The position numbers and the translations under genes were made by a program. Positions 10,174-19,559 of a DNA stretch of 64,000 nucleotides are shown here, piece after piece. Positions within the stretch are counted from its first letter, which is position 1. Each line of letters begins with the position of its first letter. Under the pieces are notes generated by a model that worked only from the letters and a program-made list of their open reading frames with translations, ran no database searches and was not told the DNA's origin. This stretch comes from Cephalotus follicularis (Eukaryota > Streptophyta > Magnoliopsida > Oxalidales > Cephalotaceae). The stretch covers positions 147,113 to 211,112 of the forward strand of contig BDDD01002860.1 of assembly GCA_001972305.1 (NCBI GenBank). Direction: 5' to 3'.

Positions 10174-11922
10174 ATGGCTCGTGGTAGTCGATCTTATCGG
10201 TCTACCTCTATGAGTGGACGTGGTAGAGGTATGTCTTCTCATGCAGATGATGGGGAGCATGGCTTCACAGGCACCACCAGTGGTACGTATGTTGTTGAAT
10301 TCTATTCTTTAATACAAAATTAATGACTCGGCTTTATAATTTTATGTATATGAATTATGTTCGTATTCTTTGATAATCTACGTGCTTTATGATGTTATAT
10401 AGGTCCTGAGCCAGATGGTGTTTCGACCCAGGTTACGGGCCGGGAGCATCCCTCCACATCCACTGCCAGTGGTATGTTATTTTCCCTCAACATAGAAGGA
10501 AAACTTGTCAAACTTATGAATGTAATGGATATATAAATCTTTTCAATCACTTCACATGGTTCACAATATCTTGTAGGTTCTCAGTCCCGTACTAGAGGAC
10601 CCACTGTCGGTATTGATCTTTCGGCACAGCCGGAGGATCGGGTGTATGTGTCGATCGTTGGAGAGAGGTAGCTATACATATGGATTTTAAATTATTCTAA
10701 CGACGATGAATCTTATGTGTATATATTCACCATAATTTTTTGATTTGGTTTTGTAGTGACTTTCCGCTCCCTGAAGTTAAATCGAAGATCGGCGCATTGT
10801 TTAGGAGTAGGTTGCTGCAACCCTGGCACAAACACAGTTCGTGGCCTCAGGAAGAGCGTGAACAGCTGTGGGAGAAGTTAAGTGTAAGTCAATTGTTTAA
10901 CATTTCAGTTTGTCACGCTGTATACATGTATTATTCAATTGTTTGTCCAGCATTCATAGTTTGCTAACAACTTTAAATGATTTTTGTATTTGTAGGAGTT
11001 TTTTTATTTTGATTCCCCAGGAAAAGCTCGAGCAATGTTTGACCAGTATTGCAAAATTAATTACAAAAAGTGGATGTGCGAGTTGAGAAAAGAGTCGAAG
11101 ATGCTTGCAAAAGTGAATGACCTCACAGAGGCCTGCAGGCAGTTCCCCCTAAGAACCGTTCCCCCACCAGTTTGGGAGCAACTAATGGATATATGGTTGG
11201 ATCCTGGTTGGCAGAATACCTCTTCAAGGCATAAGAACAATAGGTCTAGTGCAAGTCATCTTCCCTACACTGGAGGAAATCGCAGTATGAGCCAGCGGCT
11301 GAAGGAGGCGGTACATAACCGAGAACTTAATCTTTATTAACCATTTATTTCTAACTTGTTATCCATTAACTTGTATTGTTTTTTTATTTCTTGTATTTAA
11401 GAGAAAAATAATGAAGACTTGGCAGATATTTTTAGTAAATATCACACTCCCAAAGACGCTACTGTGCCTCGTGAAGAAGTTGTTGCTTGCTTTGTAAGTT
11501 ATACTGACAGTGAATTTAGTATCAAGTGAATATGATTCAATCTGTGATTAAAATCTTGAGGAATAACATACATAATTTTTTTATTTGTTTCTATGTAGAA
11601 TACATACAAAAAGATGAAGGCGGATGCTGCAGTGAGAGGAGGTGGAGAAGGGGAGGCGGGGGCATCATCACAACCACCTGGACAGGCGGTTGACTTGGAT
11701 ATGTGGTTGGAGACAGTGGGAAAGCTGAAGAAGGGGTTAATTCGTGGCTTCGGAAATTTTATCAATGCTAAAAAGGCAAAGAAGAAGTATCAATCGTGCT
11801 CATCATCATGCCATGTAGACAGCGGAGCTTCAGTTCGTGGTCCTGATCTTACTTCTACTGTGCCTGATGCGTGCATGGAGGAGATGGTTCAACGACATAT
11901 TGGAGGACTGCTGAGTATTTAA
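10174..11922 (+). CDS. TnpA-like (Transposase_24 / Ptta-En-Spm) gene of the CACTA element
   Basis: A second plus-strand gene, with seven exons inferred from borders: 10174-10282, 10403-10471, 10577-10667, 10757-10883, 10996-11310, 11402-11493 and 11599-11922, each flanked by GT and AG. The start MARGSRSYRS is followed by an Arg/Gly/Ser-rich N-terminus. The plant Transposase_24 region follows: WPQEEREQLWEKL, FDQYCKINYKKWMCELRKESKM, PPPVWEQLMDIWLDPGW, ASHLPYTGGNRSMSQRLKEA, and EDLADIFSKYH before a basic C-terminus. In En/Spm the companion protein TnpA binds the subterminal repeats; the same role is inferred for this one and the GCGGTCGG motifs. I see no obvious break, so it may still be a readable gene, although the partner transposase is dead. 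Exon 5's donor (GCG|GTACAT) is the least certain border. Confidence 0.75.
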
Positions 11923-12184
11923 CTTACATAAACCATTTCATTGTGCAATTTGAAGGATGGGGGATCATTTTGTGTTGCTGGTGGATAGGTTGCTGACTGA
12001 ATCCACTCTTGAAGAGGCTATAGAGAGTAAAAATCAGCCACAGCAACCGCTTCCATGCAAACTATACTTACAAAAAGATGAAATTGGACAAGAAAGTATA
12101 CTTACAAAATTAGGGCTGATAACTTTCCTTATAATAGCTTCCATGCAAACTATACTTACAAAAAAATCTTTCTTCCATCTCTAG
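11923..12184 (+). other. Junction between TnpA-like gene and captured HD-ZIP IV exons
   Basis: Holds a 28-base direct repeat (GCTTCCATGCAAACTATACT...) at 12049-12076 and 12137-12164, 88 bases apart, and ends in a pyrimidine-rich acceptor TCCATCTCTAG at 12174-12184. A short open frame at 11957-12184 has no recognisable similarity. The direct repeat may mark the capture junction. Confidence 0.5.
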
Positions 12185-12736
12185 TACATGACACAGTGGG
12201 ATATGCTTGCATATGGACATCTAATACAAAAAATTGAACATGTCATTAAAGGTGAAAATCCACAGAACCGTGTATCTATCATGCAAGTGAATGTAAGTTG
12301 CACACTTATTCCTTGCAATCACTTAGCTTCATTTCATTTGTTCCTATATGCTAACAAAAAAATTGCTCTATATATGTTGTAGGCTGCTCCAAATCAAGTA
12401 GCCATTTTGCATCTACAAGAGAGCTACACAACTGAAACGGTCTCCTATGTGGTTTATACGCCAATGGACGTTTTTGCCATGTCCACAATACTCAATGGTG
12501 GTAATCCTGATAATGTGGGCATATTGCCATCTGGGTTTGCTATATTTCCTGGTAGGGCTCCAAGGCATACACAGAATGGAGATTGTGGAAGTATTCTCAC
12601 TATTGGGTTTCACATTATTGATAATTCTTCCTCAGAGGAGTACATGCCTATCCAGTCAATTGAAACCATTCGTAAAATCATTGAAACAACTGCTACTTTG
12701 ATCAAGATTGATGTACAATCCGATGATCCACGATGA
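12185..12736 (+). pseudogene. Captured C-terminal exons of an HD-ZIP class IV transcription factor
   Basis: Two exons with good borders: 12185-12292 (acceptor CTAG, donor AAT|GTAAGT) and 12383-12736 (acceptor TTGTAG, stop TGA). They read without a stop: WDMLAYGHLIQKIEHVIKGE, VSIMQVN, then ILHLQESYTTETVSYVVYTP, ILPSGFAIFPGRA, and GSILTIGFHIIDNSS near the end. This is the block after the START domain up to the C-terminus of plant HD-ZIP IV proteins (GL2/ANL2/PDF2/HDG group), which reads LQES...YAPVD...LPSGFAI...GSLLT. The homeodomain, zipper and START domain are absent. It has the same strand as the transposase genes. It is a gene fragment carried by the transposon and could be spliced onto the TnpA-like transcript, but that is inference. 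Confidence 0.82.
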
Positions 12737-14229
12737 TAACAGCCATTTACTCTGTACTGTTGTAGCTTCAAAGTATGGTAAGTTTCTTTTTCTTTTTCTT
12801 TCTTACTTTTCATTTTTCGGATCATTTAGTTTTCGAAGATACTTCAACGTACTTGGATTTTTGAAACTTCTGGCTATTGAATTTAAACATACATTGGTAT
12901 TAGCACGACTGAGTTGAGTGGCATCACAAATCTAACGCAAATGTAGAATATCCGTCGACAAAATATCCTCCATTTTTATACAATAATAACATGAAGAATA
13001 TTTGCATAAATGGGAGTCATATACAAAAACTGTTGAGCAAAATTTCATCATGTTTAGTCCTTAGAGCGTGAGCTTATTTTGTTGTAGGTTATTATTAAAC
13101 CGTAATATGAGTTATTTTCAAAATCTTTTTCTTTTCATCCTATTGAATTGAACCAAGTGTTTAGTATCTTCCTTTTTTTTCTATTGGAACCCTAACAAGG
13201 AAAAATCAACATGTTTCAAAAAATAAAAGAGGCATTTGCGATGCATCAGTGCAAAATTTCATTTTATCTGCAATGATTATTATTATTAAATTTTTTTTTT
13301 GCATTTCTTGGCGGAAATTTTCTTTTTATGGAAATTTTTATGCAACGAAACCTTATTACTGATGCTAAAATTTACGGTTATTAATGCTAAATTTTCTTGC
13401 AGTGAAACGTCTCTTTATTATTAACTTTGCTTTCTATTTACCATCAGTAAACTTTAGTAAAATTCACGAATTCGTTCTAACACTGTTCTCGTTTGGTTTG
13501 CAGTAAGAAGGAAAAGCAAGTGGAACAAACAGGAAGTAGCCATGTTGTAATGTTTACATATAGTATGTAACACTCAGGAAAGTGACACAAATAAAGGCTT
13601 AACGGGAACGTGTAAGCTGAACTCCTCTTCACCTTCTGGTGACTGTACTCTATGTTGTGTTTTGTACTCTTTGCGTGTGTTTGGTGTTGTAATTTGTAAC
13701 TAGAAAACCAACTATATATCTACAACTTGGTGAATGTCTCTTCATAAATGGACTGCTCTTTTTCAAATTTGGTTCATTGTTTCCTTGAAAAGATTAGACA
13801 TAAATGCCAATCCAATCCAGTGGAGGACATATACAGAGGAATAGCCTGAACCCAGTTTTTAGCAATAAGCCCTGAAATAGGATTTTACTATTTCTATTTA
13901 CTCCTTATTGCCCTTGCCCCACATTGTGAGAAATAGTGTTTCTAAGGACATGATTCTTTTAACATAGTGGTAGAAATAGTGTTTGTAAGGCCATGAACCT
14001 TGTGAGCAATATTGGGATCAAATTTTAGGAGATCCAAATTTGCAGGAACTGGGTGTTTTATGTTTAGTTTAGCGAAGGTTAAACTAGTAAGGGGTTAGAA
14101 AGTGGAAGCATAGGAGTGGATGGTGAGCCGTGTGCTATGGCTGTGGCACTCATTGGTCGTAGTAAGCTTCAAAAGGATGTCAACAACAGCAAAATGGATG
14201 GTTTTGGCTGTGGCACCAAAAATCATTGT
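12737..14229. other. Non-coding part of the CACTA element
   Basis: AT-rich, with no coding block recognised. 12770-13500 may be the intron or downstream flank captured with the HD-ZIP IV exons. A TTTGCAG at 13496-13502 is followed by a purine-rich stretch and could be an acceptor of a 3'-UTR exon. 13780-14110 has no recognised feature. Confidence 0.4.
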
Positions 14230-14836
14230 TAGACGCCGACCGCTTTTGTATTTCCTGACCGCACAAAGCGGTCGACAAAAGAATATAAAATTTAATTCTT
14301 CTTCGAATGATGTTTTCAAAACCCGACCGCAAAACAGTTCCCGACCGCTTAATGCGGTCGGCAAATCCATATAAATTTAATTTAATTTAACAAATTATTA
14401 ATAAATGCCGACCGTTTTTGAATTTGCTGACCGCCCCCAGTGGTCGGCGAATACTTATCAAAGTAATATTATTTCTGCAAATGGCCAACCGCCCAAGATA
14501 TTTGCCGACCGCAAAAGGGGTCGGGCAACACTTATCAAATTAATTTAATTTCAAAATTTCCTCTCATTTTGCCGACCGCTTTTAATATTCCCCGACCGTT
14601 TTAGCGGTCGGCAAATCCTCACGAAATTTTATTCCTGGTGACGATCAATAGCAACCGCTTCTCCCGCCGACCGTTTTGACTGTCGGGAAATGAAAATAGT
14701 GGTCGGAAAGACGGACGACCCATAATCGCCGACCCAGTTATAGGCGGCCATCATTGCGGTCGGGGAGGCGGTCGGAGAACCCTTTCGCCGACCGCTTTTA
14801 AGGATTTCCCGACCGCTTTGGCGGTCGGCAAATGCC
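14230..14836. repeat. Right subterminal GCGGTCGG / CCGACCGC repeats
   Basis: About twenty copies of CCGACCGC / GCGGTCGG and one-base variants occur in both orientations over 600 bases, matching the left array but longer. Pairs face each other as at the left end. Expected target of the TnpA-type protein by analogy with En/Spm. Confidence 0.9.
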
Positions 14837-14851
14837 CTTTTTTTAGTAGTG
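14820..14851 (-). repeat. CACTA right terminal inverted repeat
   Basis: Ends ...GGCAAATGCCCTTTTTTTAGTAGTG. The reverse complement begins CACTACTAAAAAAAGGGC and matches the left TIR in about 25 of 32 bases. It is followed at once by the AGT duplication. Confidence 0.92.
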
Positions 14852-14854
14852 AGT
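14852..14854. repeat. CACTA target-site duplication, right (AGT)
   Basis: Same AGT as at 4712-4714. The copia LTR resumes immediately with GGTGTTTTCTTAGAGAAAA, matching the uninterrupted copy at about 16692. Confidence 0.9.
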
Positions 14855-15371
14855 GGTGTTTTCTTAGAGAAAATGACGTGGTGTGGATTTGGCCATGCAC
14901 TAGTGCGTGTGACATTTTCGTGTGACCTGTTTGCATAAAACAGAGGAGGTGTAATGGCGTATTTGGTGTGAGAACACTGTGCAATCCCTTCACCGATTTA
15001 TTTCACCAAGCTTGGTGCTAACCTATGGTGGATTGTGATTGACAATTTTTGTCAAGTTCAATGTATCCTTTGTGAGCATAGTTCGAGAGTGTTGAGTGTG
15101 ACATTATTGGCTCAAAACAGAGCATCTACCGAATTTGGATCTTGGTGTTTGGAGAGAAGGCTTTTTGGCGTATTGGAGAAGTTGAACGCTTGGAGGAATC
15201 TTCTCACGCGTGTACTAGAAAGGACGAAGGAGCCATCATCTTTGGTATGTCCTGCTATCCTTCTCTTTGTTGTTAATGCGTCACAATTGCATGATTGTGT
15301 GATGCCAATTCAAGTACGAAATGATGTGGGTGTTCCTTAGACTTGTTCTTGCTGAAACCGGAACTGTTACA

Positions 15372-15465
15372 ATAGTGGTGTAAAGAGTTTTAGCTTTCGC
15401 TGCCCAAACCAAAAAAAATTAAAATTTGTCCCCTTAACACCCTGTGTCCATTTTCAGCACCGGGG
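15372..15465 (+). other. Copia leader following the LTR
   Basis: Starts with a decayed primer-binding-like stretch (AGTGGTGTAAAGAG; compare TGGTATCAGAGC, complementary to initiator tRNA-Met), then TTTCGCTGCCC and TTAAAATTTGTCCCCTTAACACC. The same leader follows the second LTR copy (17191-17214, continued at 32977-33075), where the gypsy element has split it. Confidence 0.55.
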
Positions 15466-17190
15466 ATGGATTACCATTCACTACCATCTGTGTTGCGACA
15501 CTAGGGCAAATACGGGGTGCGCGCTGGGAGCGTGTACAATGAACAGGACCCGCGTAGGAGACACTATTTGGATAGTCGCTATTCTTGTGTCAGTAGAGAC
15601 TCCTACTTGTTGTGGTTGTGTATAACTACTAGTCACTTAGCGAGTTCTTGAACTCGTCTGATCCTTAGACCTGAGCGACTGCTCTATAATGTATGGATAC
15701 GGTTATGCTGTGATCTCCACCTTACCTAGTTCTTACGCGGGGCTGGAAATCGGGTGGTCTTTGGGTATGATTGAATCTATACGAATATAAGCGAGTGCGC
15801 ATATGAGATTATCACACATGAGCGAAGGTGATCGGCCTTATTATGGTCTGATTGTACTTTGGACTTATGCAATCCTTGGCCAATGTTAAGGTGGACTGGA
15901 AATTAGATTTTCGTAGAGTCTGCCAAACGTCCTAGTAATGATCAGATATTTTAGCCATTGAGGTATTATCTAGGGTTGACACATATCCTTACCCTATACC
16001 TCAATCGGGGCCAAGTATGAATAGAGATTATATACACGCGAACCGACTACTCAAAAAGTCTCTCGTTACGGCGGTGTGTAATAAACCATGAGAAAATTAA
16101 TTAGATTAATTTTTTCATCTAGATAATATTGGATATTAGTCTGGAAGCATTTTAAATAGGTCTGGGACTATTTAGAATGGCTTACCGAACCCTAGGGGTA
16201 TATCGGTAATTCATGAACTTCACCAATTTTAACTGAGATTTTAAAGGATCCCTACCCGATAATGATATCTTCATAAATATGTAGGACATATTTAATCTTG
16301 GTGACAATAATAAAATCAAATATTTGTTAGGTGGATTTTACAAATTGTGTTATCGTTAAATGGTGACACATTCGTTTGATCTTATTTAATTAATATTCAA
16401 AGGGATATGTTGCATCACTTAAATGGGTAGGACTTTTTTATATGATGTGGTGGTTGTTCTCTTGGAGAGAATGACATGTGGCATACGAAAGGAATGAGTT
16501 AGACTCATTTTTCAATGAAAAGTAGACCACAACACCAGCAGTTTTAAAACACATGAACGAACTTGGTTCTCTTGTCTAATCGTCGACGCTTAGTGCCACA
16601 ACGCCACAGAAAGGTGGGCACGTTCTTTCTCCCACTCCCAGCCAGTTTCTCCTTCATAAATAAAAAGGGGAAGCACATCGGTATGATGCTAGTGGGTTTT
16701 CTTAGAGAAAACCGCATAAAAGGAATATGAGAAAAGAGCGTCGTAGAGGTGCGACATTTTTGCGTGAACAACACAAAGCTTAGAGCCTATGTTTTCCTCT
16801 CTTCTCCGTTGTTCGATTTTGTTCACCAAGCTTGGAGCTAACGTAGGGTGGATTGAGATTGACAACATTAGTCAATTTCAATACTCCCTTAGTGAGCATA
16901 CTTAGATTACTTGAAACAACGGGCTGTGTTCTTGGAGAGAAGGCTACCGATTTTCTTGGTGCTTGGAACAGCAGTATTTAGAAACTTGGGGGAGCTAAAA
17001 TCATAGAGAACGCAGAGGGAGTCTTACCAAGTGTGTAGCAGAAAAGACGAAGGAGCCAACACCATTGATATTGTTTCCATTCCTCGTTTGTGTCGTTTTT
17101 TCATCACATAAGCATGTATATGTGATGACAATTTAATTATGTTGTTGATGTGGGTGTTCCTTAGACCTGTAATGTTAAAATTGAACATGT
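15466..17190 (+). repeat. Second, partial copy of the copia LTR
   Basis: Homologous to 3465-4714 plus 14852-15371: ACACTAGGGCAAATACGGGG, GTGTCAGTAGAGACTCCTAC, ATCCTTAGACCTGAGCGAC, the TCGTCGACGCTTAGTGCCAC block, and the end CAATAA..ATGTATAACA. It lacks the first ~670 bases (the tandemly duplicated part). It carries the empty CACTA site at about 16684-16710. By eye the copies differ at very roughly one base in ten. Confidence 0.8.
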
Positions 17191-17214
17191 ATAACAGTGG
17201 TGTTGAGGGGATTC
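17191..17214 (+). other. Copia leader, left piece, with gypsy target duplication
   Basis: GTGGTGTTGAGGGGATTC matches the leader start at about 15374. The last five bases GATTC (17210-17214) correspond to AATTC at 32972-32976, a target duplication with one mismatch around the gypsy element. Confidence 0.7.
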
Positions 17215-18114
17215 TGTCACGCCCCTAGTAGTGGGGAATCCCCACAGCCCGGCACGTGAGATGCCTTTCATTCAATTCATTTCCAGAAACCACAATGTGC
17301 AGTAAATTAAAACTTTATATCACAATAATGCATAAGGAATTTAACCATTAAATACCATTTGCGAATAACCCAATGTATCTACATCACAATTCAATGTCAA
17401 TTTCTCTGCCACAGGTCGACAGGTCATATAACAAATTATAACCTTCTTACATACATCTCGTTCTTATACAAGGTAGGCAACTCGGAACTACTCTGCTGAA
17501 GAAGCCCTACTCTGCAATCTGGTCCCACTGTCGCTACCCTGCATTACCTGGACCTGACCCATTTTAGAGAATGGGTCGGCAATCCTTGGTTTGTAGGTAC
17601 TACTATATGTAGAGCATGAGGATGCATGACATACAAGATGCACAATGCAACAATTTATATATATCATAGAGGCAGTCATTGATAGCATACCAATACCAAT
17701 TCCATAACCATACAATATCCATTCCATCAACATTCAGCGTCCATATAATTTCAAAACAATCCCGGGATACATAGGAGCTCTCCTCGGGCTTCTCTACTGA
17801 GGTAGCACACCATCACACATTCAAAATCATCCTTAAAACCCATATAAGCTCTCCTCGGGCTTCTCTGCCGAGGTAGATCAGACTAGGTACCCTTGGTGTC
17901 CCAGTCAAAGAAGCCAAGATAAGTGGCATGATCATATTGGCACACTAGGGTAACCTTTACAAGTAGAGCAGAGAAGAAACTTATTAGTGTGGTAGACCTT
18001 CCCTTATACGCTTGTCTCCTTAGGAAAATGACCTTAGTTACGATAACCATCAATAGGAATCAATAACAATTAATGACAATCAATATCACAATCAATGACT
18101 CTCATGACTCATCC

Positions 18115-18270
18115 CAATCGAAGACCCACTTTGGTTCATCTTGGTTGGTGACCCATTTGTTTCATCTCAGTCGGTGACCCATTTGGTTCATCTTGATTGG
18201 TAGCCCTTCTGGTTCATCTCAGTCGGTGACCCCCTTAGGGTTCATCTCATTTGGTGAGCTAGCCCAATAC
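18115..18270. repeat. Minisatellite of ~30-base units in the gypsy LTR
   Basis: About five imperfect units of the form GGTTCATCT..GTCGGTGACCCATTT. A shorter version of the same array occurs in the other LTR at about 31690-31830. Confidence 0.75.
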
Positions 18271-18399
18271 ATTTGTCTGACTAACACTTTCATCTCTAAC
18301 TCCTATAAGATCTGCCTTCATCCCTTGAGACAAGTATACTCTTCTCTGCCATTTAACACTATGAGTATAGTCGGCTCTTCTATGCCTACGCTATTGTGC

Positions 18400-18520
18400 T
18401 TCTCTTCCATTAACGCTATCGCGCTTCTTTTCCATTAGCGCTATTACGCTTCTTTGTCGTTAGCGCTATAGCGCTTCTCTACCGTTAGCGCTATTGCCCT
18501 TCTCTGCCATTAGCGCTAGT
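18400..18520. repeat. Short tandem repeat, TTAGCGCTATNGCGCTTCTCTGCC units
   Basis: About five units of ~25 bases, each containing the palindrome AGCGCT. The homologous LTR has a decayed array at about 31920-32010. A related ~60-base repeat (GGCAGTCTTGTGGCGCAGGT) follows at 18530-18625. Confidence 0.75.
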
Positions 18521-18912
18521 CTGGCCTGCGTCCTTTGGCAAGTCTGTTCTGTAGTCTTGTGGCACAGGTCTTCCCAGCAGCCTCATGGACAAGTCTGCTT
18601 GGCAGTCTTGTGGCGCAGGTATGGCTTAGACCTTGGGAAGGTCTGACCTCCTCCTTCGAGGTTTGCCTTTAGGCTAAGCGCCAACTCTCCAAACGGAAGA
18701 CATGGTAGCTCTAAGGATTTAGCAGGAGACAATATATGGCCGTCAACAATCCATTACTCGACCTAAGGGAGTTTTAATCTCTAGTGGTCGATTCTAATTT
18801 AGGATAGCTCAATAGTAGCTTTAATCTATATGACTACTCCTGATCTAATAATTCAATGACCGTACAATACATCAATCCACGACCACACCATCTATCAATA
18901 CACAATGGCGCA

Positions 18913-18916
<4 letters not shown>

Positions 18917-18973
<57 letters not shown>
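18917..18973. repeat. (AT)n microsatellite
   Basis: About 28 uninterrupted AT units. The matching place in the other LTR (about 32453-32464) has only a few units, so the repeat expanded after insertion. Confidence 0.97.
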
Positions 18974-18975
<2 letters not shown>

Positions 18976-19480
18976 CTCAAGCATAGGTGTTGAACCTACC
19001 TGATAGCAATTGAGTCCGCTGATTCACAAGGGCTAGCTGTTGGAGCTAGTCGTAGATTGGGGAATATCTGCTACTACCCGTTGATCTGTTACTCCCTGTA
19101 GGCTCTACTTGTTCCTGCTGGTTCGACACTTCCTTCTATGCGCTTACCAAATCCTTCTCCCTCTCAACTTCTCTCTCTCAGTGACTCCCTCAAGGTCTAG
19201 AGACGAGGGAATAAAAGGAGTGCAGAGAGTGCATCGAATCTCTAGACAAGATATCTCCTTCAGTCTCATCCCCGGAAATCCCTCATGTGAGGTCCCACTA
19301 TTCCTTATATATCGGCTGGAAGAAGGGTCTAGAACCCGCCACACATTTCCTTCACAATGGCTGGCCCAAATAGGAATATCAATGGTCTGGCTTGGCCCAT
19401 TAAGGAAAATAAGGTAAGACCAAGCCCAAAGCCATTAACTAATACAATATACAGTTTACATAATATTTCGGGGCGTTACA

Positions 19481-19500
19481 TCCTCCCCTCCTTAAAGAAA
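19481..19500 (-). other. Polypurine tract of the minus-strand gypsy element
   Basis: On the minus strand the sequence reads TTTCTTTAAGGAGGGGAGGA directly before the 3' LTR. This is the usual plus-strand priming tract of plant chromoviruses. Confidence 0.85.
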
Positions 19501-19559
19501 TCTCGTTCGAAGATCCCCACAAGTTAAAACAGGCGAGGGTACAATACTTTCATTTCTTC

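Larger units (their letters stand above)
4715..14851 (+). mobile_element. CACTA (En/Spm-type) DNA transposon with captured gene pieces
   Basis: A 10,137-base element bounded by CACTA termini and a 3-base target duplication AGT. The order inside is: left TIR and GCGGTCGG subterminal repeats; a long leader; captured tomosyn-like exons on the minus strand (5988-6775); a captured DC1-domain gene end on the minus strand (7131-7500); a degraded Tnp2-type transposase (7741-9979); a multi-exon Transposase_24-type gene (10174-11922); captured HD-ZIP IV terminal exons on the plus strand (12185-12736); non-coding DNA; and right subterminal repeats and TIR. The main transposase lacks its central catalytic part, so this copy should be non-autonomous. 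The clean ends and duplication show that it arrived as one unit. Confidence 0.93.
2799..15371 (+). repeat. Ty1/copia long LTR, interrupted by a CACTA element
   Basis: The LTR begins TGTTAGATAGGG after a purine tract and ends near 15371 (...GGAACTGTTACA), after which a degenerate primer-binding-like stretch (AGTGGTGTAAAGAG) follows. LTR sequence occupies 2799-4714 and 14852-15371; the CACTA transposon 4715-14851 interrupts it. It is homologous over most of its length to the partial copy at 15466-17190, and more distantly to the solo LTR 38995-43672, which shares the start, the 'cataggttcactt' block and the 'ccttagacctgagc' block. It lies directly behind copia RNase H remains, which gives orientation and class. 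Confidence 0.75.
17215..19480 (-). repeat. 3' LTR of the minus-strand gypsy element
   Basis: 2,266 bases, plus-strand ends TGTCACGCCCC...GGGGCGTTACA. It matches the split LTR at 24755-25083 and 31121-32971. It carries several internal tandem repeats and an AT microsatellite, each listed separately. Confidence 0.9.

Noticed and set aside
12049-12164. 28-base direct repeat as possible ends of a separate small transposon
   Set aside because: No terminal inverted repeats or target duplication; better explained as a local duplication at a capture junction.
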